Below are positions 18,375 through 26,687 of a stretch of 64,000 nt of DNA, in pieces. Made by a program: the position numbers and the translations under genes. How positions within the stretch are numbered: the first letter of the stretch is position 1; every line of letters starts with the position of its first letter. Source of the DNA: Prochlorococcus sp. AG-409-N21 (lineage in GTDB: Bacteria > Cyanobacteriota > Cyanobacteriia > PCC-6307 > Cyanobiaceae). The notes below the pieces were generated by a model. That model ran no database searches. It was not told the origin of the DNA and saw only the letters and a list, made by a program, of their open reading frames with translations. The stretch covers positions 1 through 64,000 of the forward strand of contig QCKK01000001.1 in NCBI GenBank assembly GCA_003215415.1, in the 5' to 3' direction.

Positions 18375-18785
18375 TTATTCTGGTTGAGTTAAAGATGGAT
18401 AAGATTTCTCTTCAACAATAGCTGAAGAGTTATTAATATTAATCTCATGTTTAAGGTTTGCTCTCTTGTCATTAGTTTTATAAACAGAGCGTGCTAGATG
18501 AATAAACCTAGCGCCAAAGTCTGATCTAGATTCTAAGAGTCTAAGTTCATCCTCAATAAGCCAAAGAGAATGGTTGATATCATATAACTGTATAAATGTT
18601 TCATGAGATATATGTAAGTTGCTTTCATCTAGAATATTTAAAAGTTCTTTAAGTTCCTGAGAAACATTCTGAAGAGGCTTGCCTACCATATATTTTGATT
18701 TAATTTGTAGGATAGTAATCTTATCAACCAATTCTCCTATAGAAGACGGTATATAGAGCTGACCTCGAAGCTGATAAGGTAACAT
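18375..18785 (-). CDS. DUF6165 family protein
   Basis: 136 aa matching the DUF6165 pattern: SIGELVDKITILQIKSKY, HSLWLIEDELRLLESRSDFG, FIHLARSVYKTNDKRANLK and a C-terminal EEKSY. The function is unknown. The family is usually found beside TPR and glycosyltransferase genes of surface-glycan or protein-modification loci, as here. Its ATG at 18785 overlaps the stop of the upstream TPR-glycosyltransferase by one base (TAATG), so translation is coupled. Confidence 0.8.
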   Translation of the reverse strand: MLPYQLRGQLYIPSSIGELVDKITILQIKSKYMVGKPLQNVSQELKELLNILDESNLHISHETFIQLYDINHSLWLIEDELRLLESRSDFGARFIHLARSVYKTNDKRANLKHEININNSSAIVEEKSYPSLTQPE

Positions 18786-20464
18786 TAGTTTAAAGGAAGA
18801 GAAAAGCGAACAGCTACGGCCTTAGATAATCTTTCAAAAACGTCATCCCATTTCCCAGGAATCGATTGACGAAAGAGTTTAATAGTAGGGTACCAAAAAG
18901 TGTCGTTGTGTACCAATCCCCATCTCCAATCAGGTACATATTTAAGTAAAAGGTAGGTTTCCTTACCCAAGGCTCCGGCCAAATGTGCTACAGAAGTATC
19001 AACAGTTATAACCAGATCGCAATTAGATATAATCGCTGCTGTATCTAGAAAGCTCCAAGAAGAGTTAATAATTGACTGAGAAGAAACAAAAAGATGCTTA
19101 AAATTGCATGAATCGAATTGTTCGGAGCCGAAACCTTTCTGTAAGGAAATTAGCTTGAGATCCTTAATTTGAGATAGGAATCGAAAAGATGAAAGAGGTA
19201 TTGATCTGGAAGAAATTGCATTTTTGTCAAATTTAGGATCCGCTTGCCAATTAATTCCAATAATAGGTCTAGATTCTACTCTTAATATCCGTTTCCATTT
19301 AGAAATAGAATCATTAGGAGGCTTTAAATAGGGTTGAGAAAGAAGGGGCCTTTCAGGAGTAACATCTAAAAGTCTAGGAAGAGACATTAATGGTATCCAT
19401 GGCAAATCAAGATAATTTAAAACTTCATCAGGTGATAGAGGTTGAGAAACGATCCCCGAAGAAATAATAAGAGAGTGAAGTTTAGATTGAATTGATAACT
19501 TGAAAGGAATTCCTTTTTTGCGTAGAATAATACAATAACGTACAAAATGTATAGTATCGCCTAAACCTTGTTCACTGAGTATTAGAACAGCTTTATTATT
19601 TGAAAGAGTATGAGAATTATAGTTATCGGCAATAGGAGAAGAATGGAGCAAGCTATAATTAGAAGTGGCTTTAAAGCGAGATTCAAATCCAACAAGACCT
19701 TGAGGGTATAAACCTAGTAGCAAATAAGCAATAGATTGATTAAAGATGCAATCATGATTTAAGGGGTTTAGTTTAAGAGACTTTTTATAATGTACTAAAG
19801 AAAGTTCTATCTGACCAGACAATCGAAGTGAATTTGCTAAATTATAGTGAGAGTCAAAGTTAACAGGTTGAATTGATATTGACTTCATAAAGATAGAAAT
19901 GGCTTCACTATAGTTACCGGTTTTAGTGTAAACGAGAGCTAGGTTATTTAACGAATCAATAGATTTTGGGGATAAGGAAAGAGATTTTTCATAATGGTAT
20001 ATTGATAAATCATAAATATCTAGCTGGGAGAATGTATTGGCCAAATTATAGTGATAGATAAATATCGAGGAATCCAGACTAATAGATTTCAAGTAACAAT
20101 AAATAGCTTGTACAAATTTGTTTTGGAGTTTAAAGGAATTAGCCAGATTATAATAAGATCTAGAATAATTTGGATTAAGTTGAATAGACTCCTTGTAAAG
20201 GTTAATTGCATAAGGTAGTGAACCTAATTGCTTATAGCAAATACCCAAATTATTTTTAACAATATAAGAATCAGGATGAAGCCTATCTGCAATTTCAAGA
20301 CTCTCAATGGCCTGAGAATATAGCTTAAACTTATAGTTGATAGAAAATAAGTTCAATAAATCATCAAAACTTATGTTATTCTGCTTAAGAAGATCTATAT
20401 ATAATTTCTTTGCATCATGAAACCTTCCTTGTTTTAAGAGGCCAAGAGCTTTTTGAGAAGTCAT
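18785..20464 (-). CDS. TPR protein with C-terminal glycosyltransferase-like domain (A)
   Basis: 559 aa. Residues about 1-270 are tandem 34-residue TPR units (e.g. AINLYKESIQLNPNYSRSYYNLANS). Residues about 290-555 form a GT-B-like domain of the type fused to TPRs in many marine bacteria. It opens with SEQGLGDTIHFVRY near 296, and later has VDTSVAHLAGALGKETYLLL and RWGLVHNDTFWYPTIKLFR, related to the nucleotide-sugar end of GT9/GT41 enzymes. It likely glycosylates a protein or glycan partner recruited by the TPRs. Start ATG 20464. It is paralogous to the gene at 20909-22414. Confidence 0.82.
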   Translation of the reverse strand: MTSQKALGLLKQGRFHDAKKLYIDLLKQNNISFDDLLNLFSINYKFKLYSQAIESLEIADRLHPDSYIVKNNLGICYKQLGSLPYAINLYKESIQLNPNYSRSYYNLANSFKLQNKFVQAIYCYLKSISLDSSIFIYHYNLANTFSQLDIYDLSIYHYEKSLSLSPKSIDSLNNLALVYTKTGNYSEAISIFMKSISIQPVNFDSHYNLANSLRLSGQIELSLVHYKKSLKLNPLNHDCIFNQSIAYLLLGLYPQGLVGFESRFKATSNYSLLHSSPIADNYNSHTLSNNKAVLILSEQGLGDTIHFVRYCIILRKKGIPFKLSIQSKLHSLIISSGIVSQPLSPDEVLNYLDLPWIPLMSLPRLLDVTPERPLLSQPYLKPPNDSISKWKRILRVESRPIIGINWQADPKFDKNAISSRSIPLSSFRFLSQIKDLKLISLQKGFGSEQFDSCNFKHLFVSSQSIINSSWSFLDTAAIISNCDLVITVDTSVAHLAGALGKETYLLLKYVPDWRWGLVHNDTFWYPTIKLFRQSIPGKWDDVFERLSKAVAVRFSLPLN

Positions 20465-20908
20465 AAACAGATCCTAAAAAAATATTTACTAATGTCAAGG
20501 AAAGCTAGGGGAATATAAAGGGGATCAAGACGTGAAAATAACTAGAGGGTATTATGGAAACTAACAGATAGAAAGAAATTGGTTAAATATGATATTGAAG
20601 TAAGAGATGAAAAAATAGAAGGTGTTAATTTAATGTATTATGCGGTAGTTATCGAAAGTTGATGAAATAGAAAAGCACATAGTTAATGCAAATCTTCAAG
20701 AGATATTATCAAAATCAAGAAAGTATGGCAATTAGGGACAAAGAATAAACAGTATTAATAGCAAGAATGAAAAATGCTTGTAGTATGGAAGAGGATACTG
20801 TATCAAAACAAATCAAAGATGTTCAACTCCTTCTGCCTTTTACTATTGGTTATAGCGGCTTACTCTAATCTATTTCTTGCAATAAAGAAATCTAGATAAA
20901 CGGTATAA
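20465..20908. other. Intergenic gap, no gene seen
   Basis: 444 AT-rich bases between two TPR-glycosyltransferase paralogues. Only short open frames occur on either strand (longest about 33 codons, from ATG 20767). No tRNA, terminator with a T-run or recognisable gene remnant was found. The promoter of the 18785-20464 gene must lie here. Confidence 0.6.
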
Positions 20909-22414
20909 TTATCCATATCTTGATTTTATCGCTAGGGATATTTCACGAATTACTGAACTCCATCCCCCTAATCTTTTCTTTCTAAATATTTTAATAGATG
21001 GATACCAGAATGTGTTCGAATTCTCTAATCCCCAACGCCAATCTGGTACATAATTTAGAAGAAGCCAAGTTTCCTTCCCAAGTGCTCCTGATAAATGCGC
21101 TACAGCGGTATCAGTAGTTATAACAATGTCGCAACATTGTATGATGGCAGCGTTCTCAAGAAAGTCCCATTCACTGGAAATGACTTCCTGGCATGAAACA
21201 AATCTGTCAGCAAATGAGCATTCTGTAATCTGATCTGAGCCATAGCCTTTCTGAAGTGATAATAGAGTTAAAGTACAACTTTCAATAAAAGGTTTTAATT
21301 CCTGCAAAAGAATAGATCTACCAATTAGGTTACGCCTTTTAGATTCAGGACTACCCTGCCAGTTAACTCCAATTAAAGGCCTAGTCTCTTCAGAGATGAT
21401 ATTCGACCATTTATTTACTAAGGATTTAGGAACCTTAACGTAAGGTGAGGTTACTAAAGGGTTTTGAGGAGTAACATTTAATAAGTAAGGCAAAGATAAC
21501 AGTGGAAGCCAAGATCCTAATTTAATGTTTTCAGCTTCTTTTGACGATATAGGATTGGGATGAATACCAGAAGCCTTGATAAGAGAATGTAATTTGGTTT
21601 GAGCACTAAATAAGATATTAGTTTTACGGGATAAAAGATAAGGAATATACCGCATAAATTGGATAGTATCCCCTAGACCTTGTTCAGAAACGACTAAAAC
21701 ATCATGATCAGTATTGATAAGATCCTTAGATAACAAAGGCAAGCTTGGGGAAGCATGTACAATTGAATTAGATTTACGAAGTTGCAGCCTGGATTGATAA
21801 TATTTAAAGCCGTTAATATAATCTCCCTGTAAAAGCAAAGATTCCGAAAGATTCCTATGTGCAATAATATATCCGGGGGAAGTCTCTAGGGCCTTATAAT
21901 AATACCGAATAGATTTTTTAATGTCTCCTAGTTCCTTGAATAAGTTACCAAGGTTATTAAGAGTTTTAGGATGAGTTGGATTGATATTAAGGGCCATATT
22001 ATAATATTTAAGTGAGTTCGGATATTGATTTAATTCATGGTAAGAAATAGCTATATTATTGATAGGATCAATATAAGCAGGGTCTAATTTAATTGCCCTA
22101 ATAAAAGACTTCCGAGCTTCCTTATAGTCTCCCGAGGCTAGTAAAGCTAAGCCTAGATTATTGAAAGCTATAGGTGATTTATTATCAATAGAAACAGACT
22201 TTTTAAAATGGACAATTGACTTAGTGATATTATTACCATGGTAGTATATTATGCCTAAATTTAATTCAATTTGGAAATGAGAAATAGAGTGCCTTAGAAG
22301 TATAAGATATAGATCTTTAGCCTTTACAAATTGACCATTATCAAACATTAAGTTTGCTTCTTTAAAGAGTGAATTGAGTTTTTGTTTACCAAGTCGTATA
22401 CTATTGTTAGACAT
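20909..22414 (-). CDS. TPR protein with C-terminal glycosyltransferase-like domain (B)
   Basis: 501 aa, the same architecture as the neighbouring 559-aa gene but with fewer repeats: TPRs to about residue 205 (e.g. SLKYYNMALNINPTHPKTLNNLGNL), then the glycosyltransferase-like domain from about 230. Matching blocks include SEQGLGDTIQFMRY near 243, TPQNPLVTSPYVKVP, GVNWQGSP, TDTAVAHLSGALGKETWLLL and RWGLENSNTFWYPSIKIFR. It probably arose by duplication of the neighbour. ATG 22414 follows the TPR-sulfotransferase gene by 49 bases on the same strand. Confidence 0.82.
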   Translation of the reverse strand: MSNNSIRLGKQKLNSLFKEANLMFDNGQFVKAKDLYLILLRHSISHFQIELNLGIIYYHGNNITKSIVHFKKSVSIDNKSPIAFNNLGLALLASGDYKEARKSFIRAIKLDPAYIDPINNIAISYHELNQYPNSLKYYNMALNINPTHPKTLNNLGNLFKELGDIKKSIRYYYKALETSPGYIIAHRNLSESLLLQGDYINGFKYYQSRLQLRKSNSIVHASPSLPLLSKDLINTDHDVLVVSEQGLGDTIQFMRYIPYLLSRKTNILFSAQTKLHSLIKASGIHPNPISSKEAENIKLGSWLPLLSLPYLLNVTPQNPLVTSPYVKVPKSLVNKWSNIISEETRPLIGVNWQGSPESKRRNLIGRSILLQELKPFIESCTLTLLSLQKGYGSDQITECSFADRFVSCQEVISSEWDFLENAAIIQCCDIVITTDTAVAHLSGALGKETWLLLNYVPDWRWGLENSNTFWYPSIKIFRKKRLGGWSSVIREISLAIKSRYG

Positions 22415-22463
22415 CTATTGTATATTAATGAGTGTTATTACTAAGAAAAAGGTCATAAGGTTA

Positions 22464-24191
22464 TTAAGTATCATAATTAAAGAAAGAAATCCATTCTTCT
22501 AAATAAACCATTGAATTGCAAAAGTGCTTTTTATAATTAACCCACTTAAGTATTGAATCCTTATATATGCTTTGGGTAACCTGGGATGAAGAGGGGGTCG
22601 ATATAAAACCACGTGCCTTGGCAGTTAAAGTAAAATTAGATATATTTTGGTCCATCGGAAGGCCTAAAAAGTCAATAATATCTCTAGAATATGAATAGTA
22701 GTCAGATATAAGAGATTCATATCTGACCATACGATAATCAAAAGAAAGATTCCTTTGATAATCAACCCATCCTTTCATAACATTGTTATAAAATATAGAT
22801 GAAGATTCTAAAGATACAAAATTGGACATAGCGTCATTGGGTTGAAAAACCTGCTGCATACAGGACAGGACAGTATCGCATGGATGCCTATAAGAAAACA
22901 ATATCTTTGCAGTAGGAAATAGAATATTAATAAGTGGAATAGAAATTGTGCTTAAAGGTAACTTATCAATTATAAGATTATTTGAATTAGGAGAATTTAC
23001 AGAAACCAAATTAAGGTATTCGGCTCTAAGGTAATCAATTTGACTATGTGTGAGTTCAAATAATTGTGATAAATCTATTTTAAAGGAATCTCGAATAATA
23101 GATTCGAGATGTAGTAACATTGGCTTCTCTTCAATAACATCAATATTAGTATGACTTCTCAAGATAGTATCTAGAAGAGTTGTACCTGACCTAGGGAAAC
23201 CTAGTAGGAAGGCAATATTATAATTCGTACTATCAGATGACTTGTTGGTAGTTTTAGTAGTAGATTTATTAATTAAAGCATTCTTGTATTCCTGTATTTT
23301 GTCTAACCACCTTGAAGGGTTAGTTTGACTGTAGAGAGGATTTTGCTGGCTTTTAGTAAAATAGTAAAATGCTTTATCATAATTGGCCAATTTGTCCTCA
23401 ATAAAACCCCTGTAACTCCAGTATTGAATTACTATATTAGATGGTTGAGAATTCAACCATTTATCCGATATCAATAAGATTGTCTGCTTTGCCTGGTGAT
23501 ATAGTTTTTGTCTAAAGTATAGCCTTGCCTTGTATAAATTAATTTCATTGATAATAACATTATTATTCTCGTGCATAGTCAAAGATTCTGCTAGTGCCTC
23601 AAGATTATTAGATTTTTCATATATTTCAAAAAGAGTATGATAACCAGCCGCAAGCTCAGGGTCTAACTTTATACTATTTAGAATAATAGGTTCAGCTTGA
23701 TCTAAATTTCCTAAATAAAAAAGTACCTGGGCCAAGCAAAGATGTGATAAAGGTAATTCAGGGTGAGATTTAATAAACTGTCTTGCTATATTTTCAGCCT
23801 CATCTAACTTGCCTAAAAGGCTTAGAATAGATATAATCTTTACATATATGATGGATAATGATGGCTTTAAAACTAGTGCTTTCCTAATATAAAATTCTGC
23901 TTCAGTTAACTTACCTTTATCCATAAGAAAGTTCGATAGATTAATATAAATAAATTCCGCTTTTGGATATAAGCCAATGCCATATTTATATAAAGAGAGG
24001 GCTTTGTCCTCTTCACCTAATTGTTGATATATAATCGCAAGATTGGAAATAACACCTGGATCTGAATAGCCTTTACTTAAAGCCTTACTATAATACCTTT
24101 CAGCTAGGAGTAGATCACCATCAACTTGATATTGATATCCCTTAGAAATTAAATTTTTAGAATTTAAATTTGTTTTTTTTGACATAGCCAA
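22464..24191 (-). CDS. TPR protein with C-terminal sulfotransferase domain
   Basis: 575 aa. Residues about 10-285 are TPR repeats (e.g. ALSLYKYGIGLYPKAEFIYINLSNF). A PAPS-dependent sulfotransferase domain begins near residue 328 with GFPRSGTTLLDTILRSH (5'-phosphosulfate loop), then IEEKPML, DKLPLSTISIPLINILFPTAKILFSYRHPCD (3'-phosphate motif) and a C-terminal RYESLI. It is of the Sulfotransfer_3 kind rather than the HTPKCGGTS kind of the two stand-alone genes. First gene of the reverse-strand cluster. Together with the downstream GT genes it suggests sulfation and glycosylation of a common acceptor. Confidence 0.85.
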   Translation of the reverse strand: MAMSKKTNLNSKNLISKGYQYQVDGDLLLAERYYSKALSKGYSDPGVISNLAIIYQQLGEEDKALSLYKYGIGLYPKAEFIYINLSNFLMDKGKLTEAEFYIRKALVLKPSLSIIYVKIISILSLLGKLDEAENIARQFIKSHPELPLSHLCLAQVLFYLGNLDQAEPIILNSIKLDPELAAGYHTLFEIYEKSNNLEALAESLTMHENNNVIINEINLYKARLYFRQKLYHQAKQTILLISDKWLNSQPSNIVIQYWSYRGFIEDKLANYDKAFYYFTKSQQNPLYSQTNPSRWLDKIQEYKNALINKSTTKTTNKSSDSTNYNIAFLLGFPRSGTTLLDTILRSHTNIDVIEEKPMLLHLESIIRDSFKIDLSQLFELTHSQIDYLRAEYLNLVSVNSPNSNNLIIDKLPLSTISIPLINILFPTAKILFSYRHPCDTVLSCMQQVFQPNDAMSNFVSLESSSIFYNNVMKGWVDYQRNLSFDYRMVRYESLISDYYSYSRDIIDFLGLPMDQNISNFTLTAKARGFISTPSSSQVTQSIYKDSILKWVNYKKHFCNSMVYLEEWISFFNYDT

Positions 24192-24417
24192 GACCTCTAC
24201 TCAATTTACAATGCGAAGATAAGGGTTGCTATTTTTATAATTATAATGCATAATAAGAGTTACAAAGAAAATTGGGTCGATTTTATTATAATAGATGTTT
24301 CCCAAACTATTTTTTTCACTAATCAACATTGATATTGTATGAATTTAAACTCTAACATCGAGATAGATTAAGACGCTATAGTCTGATCGAAAGTAATTTA
24401 TCCTAAATTCAGGGAAA

Positions 24418-25161
24418 ATGAAGGAGAGAGTAGGCAGAAATTCATATTATCCTTTCTATTCTGTTGGTCTAGAGCTATACAAACAAGGTGCCTACATAGC
24501 TTCGATAGAAAATTTTAAAAACAGTATTAAGCAACATAAAAACTGGAAAGCTTACCAAGTAGTTGGATGGTCACTATATATGACTAATTTAATCGAAGAA
24601 TCAATCCTTGCTTTTACCCAATCGCTTGCCATTAAAACCAACTGGAATAGCTATCAGGGACTTGGATTGGCCTTAATGAAATCAAGAAGATATCCAGAGG
24701 CAATAAAAGCATTAGAAAAATCGGTTTCAATAAAATCAGAGTGGAAGTCATTTAATTCATTAGCATGGTGCTATGGATATTTAAATCATTACGAAAATGC
24801 AATTACCGAATTTAAGAATTCAATAAGGATAAAAGAAGATTGGAATTCATATTATGGACTAGCATCAGCACATTTTCATTTAGAAGAATTTTATAAAGCT
24901 GCGAATGCTTACAAAAAATCTATTAGCTTAAAAAGAAGCTGGAAGTCCTACCATGGACTTGGTTTAACATTAAGCAAGCTAGAGAAATACGAAGACGCTA
25001 TTATTGCTTTTCAAAATGCAAACTCAGATAAAGAGTTCTGGGATTCACACAGAGGGATAGGAGAAGCTCTTTTAAAATTAGATAGATTTTCAGAATCAAT
25101 CCATTCCTTCACAAATGCTTGGAATATGCATAAGCAGATAAAACTTATAGATTCAATATAA
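24418..25161 (+). CDS. Tryptophan-type TPR repeat protein, possibly the 5' part of a split gene
   Basis: 247 aa of near-perfect 34-residue repeats with a distinctive pattern: SIxxKxxWxSYxGLGxAL, then xxYxEAIxxF. At least six units are visible from residue about 40, and Trp occupies the same place each time, unlike the usual TPR consensus. The TAA stop (25159-25161) is followed in the same frame by 34 sense codons running into the SGNH gene at 25264, so the two may once have been one TPR-SGNH gene. Start ATG 24418, divergent from the reverse-strand TPR operon. Confidence 0.75.
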   Translation: MKERVGRNSYYPFYSVGLELYKQGAYIASIENFKNSIKQHKNWKAYQVVGWSLYMTNLIEESILAFTQSLAIKTNWNSYQGLGLALMKSRRYPEAIKALEKSVSIKSEWKSFNSLAWCYGYLNHYENAITEFKNSIRIKEDWNSYYGLASAHFHLEEFYKAANAYKKSISLKRSWKSYHGLGLTLSKLEKYEDAIIAFQNANSDKEFWDSHRGIGEALLKLDRFSESIHSFTNAWNMHKQIKLIDSI

Positions 25162-25263
25162 TTTTGCATTGCAAAAGCTTCTGTTTCAGACAATAAATTC
25201 CTAAAATATCTTTCTAGTTATTCGAAGTTAGTAAAGCATGAATCGGAATTAAAAGATAAAGAT

Positions 25264-26559
25264 ATGCGAATAGGATTAAACTTAAATCACATCAAAGAAT
25301 TTCTTCTGAATGGATATATTAATCCTTTAGTTATAGATTGCTATGCAATGGAAGTTTATAGATATTCAGAGCAATCTTATTTCCAATATGAAGATGAAGA
25401 TGAAGATACTAATCTTCCCTTAGACAAGAAGAATATTACTGAAAAAGATAAGAGAGTCAAGCTTATAGGTAAATCTTATAATATTATCTCCTTCGGAGAT
25501 TCTCATGGAGTTATCTTTAGCAACCTAGATTATATAAAACACTATCCATTGAAAGCTGGCACTGCTTATAATATCAACAATCCTAATTCAACATCAGGTT
25601 CTAACAAAGAGATTCTAAACAAATTGAAGGATTATGAGCCATCACAAACAAGCCTAATTATTACTCTTGGAGAAGTAGACTTAAGAAGACATATACATAA
25701 ACAAGCAAGGGTACAAAATAAGCTTCCGGAGATCGTGACGATAGATGCGATTAATAATTATATGGATTTCATTGATAGCATATCATCTTTAGGCTATAGC
25801 ATACTTGTAAACACTCCTCATACGGGTGGAGGGGATAAAGTATCGTCAATTCCAGAGATTGAGAGAAATGATACATGTGAATATATGAATATAATCTTAA
25901 AACAGAAGTGCAATAAACGTCGGTTGAGGTGTGACGGATTGTTTGATGTAGTGGTCAATAGACTCACACGGAAAAATATATTAAAATACTATCGAGATCC
26001 ATCACATTTACATTTACCAAATACTAGTATTGGAGAATATCTACAATCAAATTTATTAGGTAGGTTATTTAGATCAAATTACTCATATGATCAAAGTTCA
26101 GAAAACAACGCAAATCTAGATTCGATATGTAGAGTTCTGGTCAGCGACATTCCAGGTTGGAATAGCTTTAATTTATTTCAAACCAATGTTATTTATAAAA
26201 ATGCTATGTTGATCTCAGATAACAGAATGAAAATTGCATTAATCGAGTTACCTTTCCCTATATTAATCCAGAAATTAATAACGGAGATTGAAGTAAGTCT
26301 AGGTTTACCCATTGTAAATGCTCATGCAATATACCAAAGTTGCGATCCTTCAGTAAAAATCAATCAGGAAAACGTATTAAAGGGAATTGCTCATATGACA
26401 AGAATTAAAAATAGCCAGAAGGTAAAAATAGAGCATGACTTCTCACAATATAAGTTTAGTAATATGCATTGCCGTTATATATTAATAACAGTCTCTAAAG
26501 GACTAAACTCAAAGTTAACTAAGTTTGATATTACTAGGATGCGATATATGAATTTATGA
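25264..26559 (+). CDS. SGNH/GDSL hydrolase-like protein
   Basis: 431 aa. An SGNH-hydrolase-like region spans about residues 70-260: IISFGDSHG at 74-82 (nucleophile Ser80), GEVDLRRH at 136-143, and a C-terminal DPSHLHLP near 244-251 giving the Asp-His pair. Such domains deacylate or acylate carbohydrate and surface polymers. Residues 290-431 form a separate unrecognised domain that ends TRMRYMNL. The first ATG is 25264, without a clear Shine-Dalgarno. The frame is open upstream to the TAA of the TPR gene, so the true protein may be longer or fused. The carbamoyltransferase gene follows after 128 bases. Confidence 0.7.
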   Translation: MRIGLNLNHIKEFLLNGYINPLVIDCYAMEVYRYSEQSYFQYEDEDEDTNLPLDKKNITEKDKRVKLIGKSYNIISFGDSHGVIFSNLDYIKHYPLKAGTAYNINNPNSTSGSNKEILNKLKDYEPSQTSLIITLGEVDLRRHIHKQARVQNKLPEIVTIDAINNYMDFIDSISSLGYSILVNTPHTGGGDKVSSIPEIERNDTCEYMNIILKQKCNKRRLRCDGLFDVVVNRLTRKNILKYYRDPSHLHLPNTSIGEYLQSNLLGRLFRSNYSYDQSSENNANLDSICRVLVSDIPGWNSFNLFQTNVIYKNAMLISDNRMKIALIELPFPILIQKLITEIEVSLGLPIVNAHAIYQSCDPSVKINQENVLKGIAHMTRIKNSQKVKIEHDFSQYKFSNMHCRYILITVSKGLNSKLTKFDITRMRYMNL

Positions 26560-26687
26560 ATTCACCTTTACTACAAATATATTTAATACTTTAAAGGAAA
26601 GGATGATAGGCAATTAACATAAGATAGTAGTGATTACTTTAAATCAATCCGAAAATGCTAATATAGTTTAAGCTCATCAAACAGAAA

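Noticed and set aside
20767-20868. 33-codon ORF in the gap between TPR-GT genes
   Set aside because: Too short, no Shine-Dalgarno and no recognisable pattern.
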